64,000 nucleotides of DNA from Vibrio genomosp. F10 str. ZF-129 (GTDB lineage: Bacteria; Pseudomonadota; Gammaproteobacteria; Enterobacterales; Vibrionaceae), in NCBI RefSeq assembly GCF_000287055.2, contig NZ_AJYQ02000119.1, forward strand, positions 1 to 64,000. The letters are read 5' to 3'. How positions within the stretch are numbered: position 1 is the stretch's first letter; each line of letters opens with the position of its first letter. A model generated the notes under the pieces. It was not told the origin of the DNA. It did not search any database and saw only the letters and a list, made by a program, of their open reading frames with translations. Below, piece by piece: positions 1 through 9,419 of the stretch. The position numbers were made by a program, and so were the translations under genes.

Positions 1-2080
1 ATTCGGTTTCACGATGCTGAGTCGTAACCGCATGGGTGGTTTGAGCACTGGCGACCGACGTTTCTTCTGCCGTTGACGCCAAACCTTGGCTTGCCTCTAG
101 AAGGTGAGCAATCAACTGCTTTAAATTGCCAGACATTTCTCTTAATGATCCATATAAGCTGTCTGTGGGTGCTGAATGGTCAAATTGGTGGGTTAAATCT
201 CCATTCGCGACTTTCTGAGCAAGTAGCATCATATCTCGCGGTTCCCCGCCGAGCGGTTTCTTGATGATTTTAGCAAGATAAACAGCGAGTGCTATGGTGA
301 TCAGTAACGTCGCTATCATCAAATAAATGATGCTGCTACGAATTTGATAGACCGACGCAAACGCTTCGCTTTGATCTAGCTCTGCCACCAACGCCCAGCG
401 AATATCACCAATATCAAGAGGCGCATAAGAAGATAGGACTTGGTTTCCATTGTAATCGGTGATGAGACGAGCACCGCTGTTTCCTCTTAACGCCTCGATA
501 GTCGCTTCAGTCTTGACTCCGTTTCTCTCAACATTACCAGAAAATGAGGCAGTGACTGAACGCTCCGATGGGTTCAAATACGAATCGGAACGCATCAAAT
601 AATCGGAACCCACTAAGTAAGACTCACCACTGTTACCCATTCCCTCACGCAATTGCATCACCGAGTTAATCGCGTCCAACGACAATTGTAAGGCCACCAC
701 CATCACAACTTCTTGGCGTTCATTTAAAATAGGTTTGGCGATAAATGACGCTGGATCGCCATCCGAGGGAGCATAGGGGGCAAAATCAACCACCCCATAT
801 TGCTTACTTCCAATCACATCTCGAACCAATTGACCTAAGTTGCTTGACGCGTAGACACCATGAACAAGGTTGGTTTGATAATCTGCTTCTTTGGTGACGG
901 TATAAAATGCTTCACCATTCGGATCGATCAAAAATAGATCATAGTAACCATAGCTTTCAATGTATTTGCTATAGAACTCTACTCCGTTATTGTCTTTTGG
1001 TACAAAAGCTTCTGTCACGTCTTGCTCTGAAATAATCCCCCACTGATTTGACTCATCAATAGTAATGGGTTGCCAAACCGACAAGACCAGATTTCCATTG
1101 TAATCAGTGATGATGCGAGAGCCTGCCTCATTGTTGAAGACTCGCTGAACAGCTTCTGTTTGTACTTTGGTATTGTTCTTAAACGAGGACGCAACAGAAT
1201 ATCGTTCAGGGTCAAGGCGAGAATCCGATCGCATCAATGAATCGGGGCCAATAAGATACGTTTCACCCGTTTGTCCCATCCCCTGAATTTGTCCGGTAAT
1301 CGCATTCACTTTATTTATCGGAAACTGAAGAGCTGCATAGCCAATCACGGTTTGTTGCTGATCAGTAATAGGCGTGACAAAAAAACCCGCAGGCGAATTA
1401 TTGGAATAATGATAGAGAGTAAAATCACCGAAATGGACTTGATCGTGTTGATTTGATTGCTGAGCGCGACGGAATGCTTTCTCTAAACCAGAGCCAACGA
1501 TATTCTCAGATTGTATGTTTTTTCCTAGATCATTTTCACGCGTGGATGTATAGACAATGTTTCCATCGGTATTAATTAAAAAGGCGTCATACCAACCAAA
1601 CTGCTGCTGAAATCGGTCTATTTCTTCACCGTAGTTATCTGCGATACCTGACCATTGGCGACCACTCACTTTTCCGCCTTGCGTTTGAAAAGCTCGGTCA
1701 AATTCCGACATCACCATTCTCGTTGTGTAAGAATCTGCGAAGAGGCGTAACCCCAATTTAAGCTGAGTAATGTATTCCTCTACTTGTTGGGCTTGAGCTT
1801 GATTAAGCGCTTCTAGTTTACGAAACCCTTCGAGCTTGAGCGTCGTGGCAACATCCACAAGGACATCCATGTCCCCTTCTCTCTCAGCAAAAAATGTACT
1901 GATTTGTGCAGACTTGATGCTTCTCACCGTATCGAGTTGGTTGTATGAACGTTCGGATAAGGCTGTTTGACTTAACAAAACCGCATTCAACCCTAACAAC
2001 AGTGCAGGTACAACACCGATAAATACTAGGGCCCCTATTATCAAGCGCGAGAGCTTAATACGACCTAACCACTGACTCAT
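1..2080 (-). CDS. methyl-accepting chemotaxis protein, cut by the window edge
   Basis: The reading frame is open from an ATG at 2080 (SD AAGGA six bases upstream) to the left edge, about 693 residues; the C-terminal signalling tip lies outside. Residues about 13-33 are a membrane segment, followed by a very long periplasmic part, a second membrane segment near residues 580-600 (IIYLMIATLLITIALAVYL) and a HAMP-like linker (ANGDLTHQF) running into the start of the MCP helical bundle. The periplasmic part contains two copies of a PDC/Cache-like module: each has a tyrosine-rich 'D.F.I...G' stretch (YDAFLINTDGNIVYT, YDLFLIDPNGEAFYT) followed by 'YL.G.D.LMRSDS' and 'R.ITDYNGN.VLS'. It should sense a small extracellular ligand and signal to CheA. 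Ligand unknown. Confidence 0.9.
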   Translation of the reverse strand, partial: MSQWLGRIKLSRLIIGALVFIGVVPALLLGLNAVLLSQTALSERSYNQLDTVRSIKSAQISTFFAEREGDMDVLVDVATTLKLEGFRKLEALNQAQAQQVEEYITQLKLGLRLFADSYTTRMVMSEFDRAFQTQGGKVSGRQWSGIADNYGEEIDRFQQQFGWYDAFLINTDGNIVYTSTRENDLGKNIQSENIVGSGLEKAFRRAQQSNQHDQVHFGDFTLYHYSNNSPAGFFVTPITDQQQTVIGYAALQFPINKVNAITGQIQGMGQTGETYLIGPDSLMRSDSRLDPERYSVASSFKNNTKVQTEAVQRVFNNEAGSRIITDYNGNLVLSVWQPITIDESNQWGIISEQDVTEAFVPKDNNGVEFYSKYIESYGYYDLFLIDPNGEAFYTVTKEADYQTNLVHGVYASSNLGQLVRDVIGSKQYGVVDFAPYAPSDGDPASFIAKPILNERQEVVMVVALQLSLDAINSVMQLREGMGNSGESYLVGSDYLMRSDSYLNPSERSVTASFSGNVERNGVKTEATIEALRGNSGARLITDYNGNQVLSSYAPLDIGDIRWALVAELDQSEAFASVYQIRSSIIYLMIATLLITIALAVYLAKIIKKPLGGEPRDMMLLAQKVANGDLTHQFDHSAPTDSLYGSLREMSGNLKQLIAHLLEASQGLASTAEETSVASAQTTHAVTTQHRETE

Positions 2081-2340
2081 AACTGTCCTTATTCATTTTA
2101 TTAATAGTAAGGAAAGTGGTACCGACCGCCGCTGACTTATATGCTTGGCATTGCGTTCACCGTTTGGTATTGAATCAGCCTGCAAATGAAAATATCAGTT
2201 CTAGAAGGGATACCACCTAATAACAAGTAGTCAGAGGACTATAATTCCTACCGCTTAGCAAGCACCAGAAAGCATTTGTAACACATTGAAATTAAAGAAA
2301 TTGTAAAGATTAATTTACGAGAAGACCGAAAGAAAAACCC

Positions 2341-3117
2341 TCACAGATAATTATTCACACTTATTGGATAGGTTTCTACTGACTGTTTGTTAATGAAGGT
2401 AATGGTTTGTGGTGGGATGCTTTTCCACAAACGCTCCTTATCTAGGGGCTCTGAGGCTAAAATGATGGCGTCTGTTGATTGAGAAATAAACACGGTCGGC
2501 GGCTTATTATCGGAACTGTAACGAATGACCCAAAACGCATTACCGTCGGACACGCAAATAGATGCTTTAAAAGGCTCAGAGATACGGTGCGCTTTAAGCG
2601 TATTAGAAATCATTTGGATGGTTTTCTGAAGTGATGAAATTGGGTCCGTTTCAAGGCCATTAGCCAATGCCAGAAGAAATATCAACTCACTGTCAGTAGA
2701 ACCTTTTTTCTTGAGATACCACTCTTTATCCAACTGCCGCTCTAATTCAAATTTCACACTTTCAAAGTCTCCGATCTGACCGTTGTGCATGAACATCCAA
2801 TTATCAATGATGAACGGATGGCAGTTGGCTCGTGAGACTTGTGCTCCCGTCGAAGAACGGATGTGCGCCATAAAACGGTGAGAACGAATATGATGAGCAA
2901 GTGAACGTAAGTTTTCATCACTCCAAGCCGGTAAGACTTCATGGAACTGGCCGGGAGAGCGCCTTTCGTTATACCACCCGATACCAAACCCATCGGCATT
3001 AACCCGAGTTACGGCTTTTTGAGCGTCCATAGACTGATTAATAAGCGAATGGACAGGTTCATAAACCAACTCATCGATATATCTCGGAACACCTTGATAG
3101 GCTAACCATCGGCACAT
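2341..3117 (-). CDS. yafJ: class II glutamine amidotransferase, YafJ family
   Basis: 258 residues beginning MCRWLAYQG: after removal of Met1, Cys2 becomes the N-terminal nucleophile of the Ntn-hydrolase glutamine amidotransferase fold. Conserved parts visible are the GWY strand (GFGIGWYNE, about 45-53), the RSST and NCHPF segments (about 97-110), HNGQIGDF (about 119-126) and DSELIF (about 150-155). Length matches E. coli YafJ (255 residues). The family releases ammonia from glutamine, but the physiological acceptor is not established. It stands alone between a chemoreceptor and a diguanylate cyclase, all on the minus strand but with wide gaps. Confidence 0.85.
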   Translation of the reverse strand: MCRWLAYQGVPRYIDELVYEPVHSLINQSMDAQKAVTRVNADGFGIGWYNERRSPGQFHEVLPAWSDENLRSLAHHIRSHRFMAHIRSSTGAQVSRANCHPFIIDNWMFMHNGQIGDFESVKFELERQLDKEWYLKKKGSTDSELIFLLALANGLETDPISSLQKTIQMISNTLKAHRISEPFKASICVSDGNAFWVIRYSSDNKPPTVFISQSTDAIILASEPLDKERLWKSIPPQTITFINKQSVETYPISVNNYL

Positions 3118-3335
3118 TCTATGATCCTAATTAAAAGCAGACTTTACAAAGCTAATTGAAACGACGAAGAACCACAATAAAAACGTGTCGACATGGCACA
3201 TCAATCGTCACTTTCTAAGCGACTGTGGGGTAACGCTATATTGCATCGGGGAGGGCTAGTGTATATTTAACGAGTGATTACGCTAAAAATAAAGAAGGTA
3301 TAGAAAAGAGAAAATCTAGCGCTCGGATCTTTGCC

Positions 3336-4307
3336 TCATTCACAATCAAGATCGACGGTCATTACCGCATTTTTTCCATTTTTCTTTATTTGGTACATGG
3401 CTTGATCAGCGGCTTGGTAAACTCCATCAAAGTGATGCTTCCCTTTTTGAAAGAAACAAATACCAATACTCATTCCAATGTTTACGTTAGCAAGGGGCTG
3501 ATTGAGCGTAGGGATAAAGGATGACAAAAGTTGGTCGCACAGTGCTGTCAACTTGGTGCGGTCAGCGTATGAGCACAATATAACGAACTCATCCCCCCCA
3601 ATTCTTCCTACTTTAGCGTCACCAGGTGCCCGTTCAGTTAGTTCTTTTGCGATATTGGCGAGTAACGTATCGCCAGCATGATGGCCGAAAGCATCGTTAA
3701 CCGATTTAAAGTTATCAATATCAAAAAATAGCATGGCTGATTCTTGCGAAAGATCGGGGGTATCTCGACGATAAAAATGTTCAACGATAGCACTTCGATT
3801 TAAAAGCCCAGTAAGCGGATCAGTGGATGCCAACTTAGCCAACTCCTGTTCATAACGCTTCTCTTTCGTCAGGTCGATGTGTGTCCCCATCATGCGAAGT
3901 GGATCGCCATTAGAGTCGTACTCGACAATACGGCCCCTATCGTAGACCCAACTATCACTTCCGTCTTTATGAATCATGCGGTGAACCACTTCATAAAGAT
4001 CGGTTTTTCCTTTTATATGATCATCAAACGCACCAACGGCAAGGTCGTAATCATCAGGATGTAGATTACTTTTCCATGTATCTACCGTTGCAGTCAGCTC
4101 GTTCGGTTGATAGCCGAGCATTTTGCCCCACTGCATATTGAAAATGGTTAAAGTGCCCGAAGGGATATGCTGCTCCCACAAACAAAGCCCGTTGCTATCG
4201 AGAGCAGCATTCAATTTTTCTTGAAGACGGGCATTCTCACGCTTGAGTGCTTCGTTCTCTTTTTCAAGGCGTACGACTCTATTTAGATGCTCTTCCATTG
4301 CATTCAT
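3336..4307 (-). CDS. diguanylate cyclase with PAS sensor domain
   Basis: 323 residues without a membrane segment, so probably cytoplasmic. Residues about 1-40 form a charged coiled coil (heptads around LEKENEALKRENARLQEKL). A PAS fold with PAC-like tail follows (about 40-155; WGKMLGYQPNEL, WVYDRGRIVEYDSNGDPLRMMG). The C-terminal GGDEF domain (about 160-320) has the intact active-site loop GRIGGDEFVIL, the helix TDPLTGLLNR and the DNFKSVND motif, so it should make cyclic di-GMP from two GTP. No EAL or HD-GYP domain is present. ATG at 4298 (M4) is an alternative start. The PAS ligand cannot be told. Confidence 0.9.
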   Translation of the reverse strand: MNAMEEHLNRVVRLEKENEALKRENARLQEKLNAALDSNGLCLWEQHIPSGTLTIFNMQWGKMLGYQPNELTATVDTWKSNLHPDDYDLAVGAFDDHIKGKTDLYEVVHRMIHKDGSDSWVYDRGRIVEYDSNGDPLRMMGTHIDLTKEKRYEQELAKLASTDPLTGLLNRSAIVEHFYRRDTPDLSQESAMLFFDIDNFKSVNDAFGHHAGDTLLANIAKELTERAPGDAKVGRIGGDEFVILCSYADRTKLTALCDQLLSSFIPTLNQPLANVNIGMSIGICFFQKGKHHFDGVYQAADQAMYQIKKNGKNAVMTVDLDCE

Positions 4308-4477
4308 AAATCAATTGTATCCACAAACCAAAGCGGGCTTTAGAGCGAATATACAAAAATGGCGTCACTATTTCTATGATGCGCTTTAGATAGTGAGGCT
4401 TTAAATAAAGGTTTACCTGTTTTTAGCCAAATATTGATTTTAACCGTAATCCTGACGCCTAGTTCAGCGCTTATCAA

Positions 4478-5911
4478 TTAAGCCGCATTCAGCGTATTAT
4501 TAGTTTGGTTGCTGTTACACAATGCATCGTGAACAATACTCAACGCTTGTTTATAATTGGCCTCTTCAACAATATATTGCACACTGACGTTACGGATAGG
4601 AGCATGCAAGGCTATAGGAGCGATACCTTCGTTAATCAGCGCTTGCGTCCCTATTGCTAATGTCTCGTGAGTATTTAAACTCGAGCCAATAGCCGAGACC
4701 AAAGCAACGGTTTGACCTTTGATTTGAGCATCAGGGTACGATAATTTCACTCTTGCTTGCACTTCATTGATGCTGTCTGTATTACCGTTTAAGTAATAAG
4801 TTAATGAGTTTGCATCCATCTCTTTACTAATTAAGCCCACCTCTGTATCCGCGATGATCTTCATCATCTCTAGGCTCACCAAATCCAACTGGCACGCCTT
4901 GGCTTGGTCGAACAAATGCACCGCGTGCACCTTATCTTTGCCTGCAACGATCTCAACGCTATCGTCTTCTGATTGGAACGTTTCAGAAATCATTGTTCCT
5001 TTATGCTCAGGTTCAAACGTGTTCTTAATTTGCAGTCGTATGCCACTTTTACGCAACCCATCGGCCGCATTAGGGTGAATCGCTTCCATACCAAGGCTCG
5101 CTAACTGGTCTGTGACATCAAAGTTTGTCTCCCCAATAGGTTGAACCTTATGTGCGCCAACCAATCGAGGATCAGCGGTACTCAGATGGTATTCTTTGTG
5201 AATGATCGCTAAATCCGCTTTGGTAACACACGCTAATCGGCTGAATGTCATTTCGCTGTAACCGCGATCGTAATTCGACATCACACCTTCTTTTGATGCG
5301 GCATACCCCGTGACAATCGGAAGCTCCTTAGTGACATCTATCAATTCAAAAGCAGCCTGAATACAGTCATCTAGCGTTTCGGGCATGTCTTGGGCATCCC
5401 ACATCGACAAATCAACAAATTTTGCATTAATGCCCATACCTTTGAGTTTTGTTGCCGTATTGTACGCACTGTGAACTTCACCAATCGAGGCTAAAAACTC
5501 ACGAATTTGAGGCAAGTATTGCGCGAGATCGAACTGTCCATACTGACACACATCGAGAAGGTTGCTAATGCAAGACTTGGCCTCCGAAATTCTTGAGCGA
5601 ATGAAATTATCCGCTGGGATTCTTTCCATCGGATCTGCAAACATATGTTCGTTGGTCAAAAGCATTCGACGCTCAATCGTCTCCAGTTCTTCTCTCCACC
5701 GTTCATCCGAGTTGGCAATCAGTTGATACACCCCAGGATGCTGAGTTCTCTTGCATTCCAGTAATGCATCGGTAAAACCACCGTATGCAGACACCACAAA
5801 TGCTCGGTGATACATATGGCTATTTTGGGTGGGGCGAAGAAGTATGTTGTCCAACACACTGTCAAAATCGGACATCGATGTACCGCCGATTTTTTCTACG
5901 GTATAAGTCAT
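4478..5911 (-). CDS. ask: aspartate kinase of the ectoine pathway
   Basis: Phosphorylates L-aspartate, the first step toward aspartate semialdehyde, which EctB uses. The N-terminal kinase signature VEKIGGTSM sits at residues 4-12, catalytic-domain motifs (FSRLACVTKADL, HKEYHLSTADPR) follow, and tandem ACT domains occupy the C-terminal third (VALVSAIGSSLN). I chose the ATG at 5911 (477 residues, weak AGG upstream) because the family begins M-T-Y-T-V-E-K; an in-frame ATG at 5971 would add 20 unconserved residues. It is the last gene of ectABC-ask, 85 bp after ectC. Ectoine-linked aspartokinases form their own clade and are reported to escape normal lysine/threonine feedback; that is family knowledge, not visible here. 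Confidence 0.9.
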   Translation of the reverse strand: MTYTVEKIGGTSMSDFDSVLDNILLRPTQNSHMYHRAFVVSAYGGFTDALLECKRTQHPGVYQLIANSDERWREELETIERRMLLTNEHMFADPMERIPADNFIRSRISEAKSCISNLLDVCQYGQFDLAQYLPQIREFLASIGEVHSAYNTATKLKGMGINAKFVDLSMWDAQDMPETLDDCIQAAFELIDVTKELPIVTGYAASKEGVMSNYDRGYSEMTFSRLACVTKADLAIIHKEYHLSTADPRLVGAHKVQPIGETNFDVTDQLASLGMEAIHPNAADGLRKSGIRLQIKNTFEPEHKGTMISETFQSEDDSVEIVAGKDKVHAVHLFDQAKACQLDLVSLEMMKIIADTEVGLISKEMDANSLTYYLNGNTDSINEVQARVKLSYPDAQIKGQTVALVSAIGSSLNTHETLAIGTQALINEGIAPIALHAPIRNVSVQYIVEEANYKQALSIVHDALCNSNQTNNTLNAA

Positions 5912-5996
5912 AGTAAGCCTATTTTTGTTTGAATGAGATAATGGGTTGAGTGAGATTGTGGGCTGAACCACTTGAGTTCACGCATTGTGGTAGCGA

Positions 5997-6383
5997 TCAG
6001 TCAATCAATGGATAAACACCCTGTTTATCATGTGTTTCCTGCCCTGTAATTGGTGGATTAAACACACATGCCATTACCATCTCTTTGTTATCGTACGCTC
6101 TTAAATAATGTTCATCATGTTGATCTAGTATGTACAAGGTTCCTGGTTTGATGGGGTAGGTTTCACCACCAACCACCTCAATTTCTCCTTCACCGTTTAT
6201 GCAATACACCGATTCAAGATGATTTTTGTAGTGGATATGAGTTTCCGTACCTTCATAGATGGTCGTAATATGAAAAGAAAAGCCCATATTGTCGTCCTTG
6301 AGTAACATTCGGACGCTTTCCCAAGTATCGCTGCTAACGCGACGCTCGCTATCTCGGCATTGATCGAGTGTTCTGACTATCAT
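5997..6383 (-). CDS. ectC: L-ectoine synthase
   Basis: 128 residues, the usual EctC length. A cupin-fold enzyme that closes N-gamma-acetyl-diaminobutyrate to ectoine with loss of water. The start [16 protein letters not shown] is typical, and the cupin core carries [21 protein letters not shown] (about 46-66) followed by DQHDEHYL (about 87-94), containing candidate metal-binding His and Glu residues. It lies 14 bp downstream of ectB in the same direction, so it is cotranscribed. Ectoine is the osmoprotectant made by many marine vibrios in high salt. Confidence 0.97.
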   Translation of the reverse strand: MIVRTLDQCRDSERRVSSDTWESVRMLLKDDNMGFSFHITTIYEGTETHIHYKNHLESVYCINGEGEIEVVGGETYPIKPGTLYILDQHDEHYLRAYDNKEMVMACVFNPPITGQETHDKQGVYPLID

Positions 6384-6397
6384 AGCTTGCTCCTAAT

Positions 6398-7666
6398 TTA
6401 TGATGCGCGTTGGTACTGATTAGAAATCACCGCATCGACAGCGGATTCAAATAGATTCAAACCATATCCCAGCTCTTCTTGAGTGATCGTTAGTGGACTA
6501 AAGAACTTAATCACTTCATCCCGAGGGCCAGCGGTCTCAATAACCAGTCCTTTATCAAAACAGGACTGACCGATTTCCGAAGCCAATTCGCCAGATTTGG
6601 TTTCGATACCCTGCATCATGCCTTTGCCTTTTTTACGGACAAATTGATTTGGGTAACGAGCCAGCACTTTCTCTATCGTGTTTAAAACCAAGGTCGCGCA
6701 TTGTTTAATGTGAGTAGAAAACTGTTCATCTATCCAATATGTTTCTATCGCTTTCGTTGCCGTGACAAAAGCATGATTGTTACCTCTGAAGGTGCCGTTA
6801 TGTTCGCCTGGTTTCCAGATATCCAACTCCGGCTTGAGTAATACAATGGCCATAGGTAACCCATAACCAGATAACGATTTCGACAAAGTCACGATATCTG
6901 GTTTGATTCCAGACGATTCAAAGCTAAAAAATGAACCCGTCCGACCACATCCAGCTTGAATATCGTCAACAATCAGCAAGACTTGGTTGTCTTTACATAT
7001 CTGAGCGAGTTGTTGTAACCACTGATCTGAAGCGGCATTTAATCCACCCTCGCCTTGAACGGTCTCCACTAGTACCGCCGCTGGTTTATCCAAACCAGAA
7101 GAGTTATCTTCGAGCATCACTTTAAACAACTTAAGCCCATCAACTCCCGCATACCCTTCAAACGGAAGTCGTGTTACATCGGGCAATGGAGCGCCTGAAC
7201 CATTACGGTGATGCTGATTACCCGTTGCAGCCAGTGCGCCACTGGTACAACCGTGAAAGCCGTTGGTAAATGCCACAACATTGCTTCGCCCTGTCACGTT
7301 ACGCGCCAATTTTAAGGCCGCTTCAACCGCGTTAGTCCCCGTCGGGCCCGTAAACTGGACTTTGTATGTGAGGTTACGAGGCTCAAGGATGTGAGTTTGC
7401 AATGCACCTAAAAAATCAGCTTTCGCGTTTGAGTGCATATCTAAACCATGTGTTATGCCATCCTTTTCAATGTACTCAAGCAGTTCAAGCTTAAACACTG
7501 GGTTGTTGTGTCCATAATTTAAAGAACCTGCGCCAGCGAGAAAATCTAAGTATTTGTCGCCAGATTCTGTTTCTAACCAACACCCTTTTGCTTTGTTGAA
7601 AACAACAGGGAAATGGTTTGAATATGATCGAACGTTTGATTCTTGTTTTTTAAAAATATCCATCAT
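6398..7666 (-). CDS. ectB: diaminobutyrate--2-oxoglutarate transaminase
   Basis: 422 residues of a class III PLP-dependent aminotransferase. Transfers the amino group of glutamate to aspartate semialdehyde, giving L-2,4-diaminobutyrate, the EctA substrate. Visible motifs: FLAGAGSLNYGHNNP (about 42-56), FTGPTGTNAVEAALKLARN, the cofactor loop GFHGCTSGALAATGN, LLIVDDIQAGCGRTG (about 229-243) and the Schiff-base lysine in VTLSKSLSGYGLP. Preceded by GGAGA before two adjacent ATG codons; either may be used. Spaced 23 bp after ectA and 14 bp before ectC. Confidence 0.97.
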   Translation of the reverse strand: MMDIFKKQESNVRSYSNHFPVVFNKAKGCWLETESGDKYLDFLAGAGSLNYGHNNPVFKLELLEYIEKDGITHGLDMHSNAKADFLGALQTHILEPRNLTYKVQFTGPTGTNAVEAALKLARNVTGRSNVVAFTNGFHGCTSGALAATGNQHHRNGSGAPLPDVTRLPFEGYAGVDGLKLFKVMLEDNSSGLDKPAAVLVETVQGEGGLNAASDQWLQQLAQICKDNQVLLIVDDIQAGCGRTGSFFSFESSGIKPDIVTLSKSLSGYGLPMAIVLLKPELDIWKPGEHNGTFRGNNHAFVTATKAIETYWIDEQFSTHIKQCATLVLNTIEKVLARYPNQFVRKKGKGMMQGIETKSGELASEIGQSCFDKGLVIETAGPRDEVIKFFSPLTITQEELGYGLNLFESAVDAVISNQYQRAS

Positions 7667-7689
7667 AATTTGTCTCCTTATTTCCTTTG

Positions 7690-8241
7690 TTATTGATTTT
7701 TCTTAAGAGAAATTCGGTATAAATACTCGGTGTCATGCTGACCATCAAAGTGAATATCTCGATCAAGAAACACAGACACCACGCTTTTTTCTCCATGCTC
7801 TTTTTCTACTCCGTTAAACAATGCCCAAGACGCTTTGTTATTTTTGGTAATGGTTGTTTCTATCGCCTTTAACCTTCTCAAGTTTTGACGTTCCAGCAGC
7901 TTGTTGAGCATTTTTTTTGCTATTCCTTGCCCCCTAAAACCTTTGCCGACAACGACCTGCCAAATAAACAGAGTTTTTGGAACGTTAGGTTTTAGATAAG
8001 CCGATATAAAGCCAGCCAATTCACCACGATAGTAAGCGGCCAACGATGTCTCTCTGAAGTGCGTTACTTGAAGAAAGTTACAGTAAGCCGAATTGTCATC
8101 GAGGGGTTCCGCAGACTCGATTAACTTATTTACAGCAAGTCCATCCTTAGCGACAGGGGCTCGAAAAGACCAGTTTCTCGATTGAGCGTCATTTTCATTT
8201 TCTACCATGAAAAACGTCTCACTGATGTTCATCGCTCTCAT
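7690..8241 (-). CDS. ectA: diaminobutyrate acetyltransferase
   Basis: A GNAT-fold acetyltransferase that moves acetyl from acetyl-CoA to L-2,4-diaminobutyrate. EctA landmarks: LDDNSAYCNFLQVTHF (about 45-60), the acetyl-CoA loop VVVGKGFRGQGIAKKML and ETTITKNNKASWALF. About 183 residues. The longest frame opens with GTG at 8247; I prefer ATG at 8241, while ATG at 8232 is also possible, because an AGAGGTGG SD lies just upstream. First gene of ectABC-ask. In other vibrios this operon is salt induced and repressed by CosR at low salt; no CosR gene is present in this window. Confidence 0.93.
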   Translation of the reverse strand: MRAMNISETFFMVENENDAQSRNWSFRAPVAKDGLAVNKLIESAEPLDDNSAYCNFLQVTHFRETSLAAYYRGELAGFISAYLKPNVPKTLFIWQVVVGKGFRGQGIAKKMLNKLLERQNLRRLKAIETTITKNNKASWALFNGVEKEHGEKSVVSVFLDRDIHFDGQHDTEYLYRISLKKNQ

Positions 8242-8285
8242 TTCCACCTCTAAATTTACTTTGAGCTCTAATTAATTTCCTTTTT

Positions 8286-8316
8286 ATTATCTGACACCCC
8301 CCCCCTTTAAAATCAA
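8286..8316 (-). promoter_or_regulatory. putative ectABC-ask promoter with G9 tract in its spacer
   Basis: Read on the minus strand, a TTGATT -35 (8311-8316) and a GATAAT -10 (8286-8291) are separated by 19 bp, nine of which are an uninterrupted G run (8297-8305). It lies about 45 bp upstream of ectA. The assignment rests on sequence similarity only; the -10 and -35 matches are moderate. Confidence 0.45.
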
Positions 8317-8501
8317 AAGAAAACGAGCACGATGTGACACAAATCACACTTATTGCTGCCGCCATATTAATTAGATGTCTAACCAATTATGAAATGTTAC
8401 GATCGAGAAAACTAAAACTCTTCCCGCTTCGCATCTACAGTTAGCTTTAGATCAAATAGTTTTAGACCCAAAAAATAATAAGAATAATTTGGAGTACAAA
8501 T

Positions 8502-9356
8502 ATGAAAATCTTGGTCATCGTTTTTATGGTCGCCTGCTTATTCCCCTTCACCAGCTTTGCTCAACAAACGGTCTATTCTGATTCAGAGTTACTGGACAGA
8601 CCCCTGATGGAGCGTTACATCCTCGACGAGCTTAAAACGCTACGCCAAGACCAACAGAGTTTAGAAAAAAGAATGATCGTCCAAATCACCGATCGTGAAC
8701 TTGCCGTCGCCGATAAATCACTGAATTACGCGAACATAACGGTGACCTATTTTTTCTACATTATTGCAGGCGTTGCGTCTCTTATTGCTCTCGTAGGGTG
8801 GCAATCACTGCGCGAGTTTAAGAGCAGCACAAAAGAAATGGCTGATCAGCGACTGGACTCAATAGCCAGTGAATATGAAAAAAAATTCAGTGCTCTAGAA
8901 CGAGACTTGAAGCGAAAAACACGGATCATCAGCGAAAATAACAAAGAAATTGAAAGAATTAGCGAAATCCACAACCTGTGGTTAAGAGCGCAAAGTATGC
9001 AAACACCAGAACAGCGAATAGACGTTTATGATGAAATTCTTACCCTTCGCCCCGGCGATTTAGAAGCGCTCACCTATAAAGCCGATGCAGCAATGGAGAT
9101 CAAGGAATACCACTGGGCATTAAGTTTGTGTAACCGAGTTCTCGATTTAGACATCACTAACGGCCCAGCCTTATACCAAAGAGCGTGCGCTTACTCGAGA
9201 TTAGGTATTGAAGATCAAGCCATTGAAGACTTAGAACTGGCCATTGAAGCTAGCCCGTCCATCAGAGATCTCATCAATACCGAACCCGATTTGGAAGGGT
9301 TGCATGGGAACCCTAGGTTTGAAGCTCTGATCACTGCTGGATCGCACGAAGGGTAA
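8502..9356 (+). CDS. membrane-anchored TPR protein
   Basis: 284 residues. An N-terminal signal peptide ending near FTSFAQQ (about residue 20) is followed by a short charged periplasmic segment. A membrane helix (VTYFFYIIAGVASLIALVGW, about 80-100) leads into a coiled coil (about 105-155, rich in K/E/R) and then two or three tetratricopeptide-like repeats (about 160-255; PGDLEALTYKADAAMEIKEY, GPALYQRACAYSRLGIEDQA). TPR segments usually bind partner proteins; no enzymatic motif is visible. It is transcribed away from ectA and ends 63 bp before the peptidase gene. No function can be assigned from sequence. Confidence 0.8.
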   Translation: MKILVIVFMVACLFPFTSFAQQTVYSDSELLDRPLMERYILDELKTLRQDQQSLEKRMIVQITDRELAVADKSLNYANITVTYFFYIIAGVASLIALVGWQSLREFKSSTKEMADQRLDSIASEYEKKFSALERDLKRKTRIISENNKEIERISEIHNLWLRAQSMQTPEQRIDVYDEILTLRPGDLEALTYKADAAMEIKEYHWALSLCNRVLDLDITNGPALYQRACAYSRLGIEDQAIEDLELAIEASPSIRDLINTEPDLEGLHGNPRFEALITAGSHEG

Positions 9357-9419
9357 TTCGTTTACTCGAAAAAAAGTGTGATAATCTTACGGCAACTCAA
9401 CCACGAGATAACAACTACA

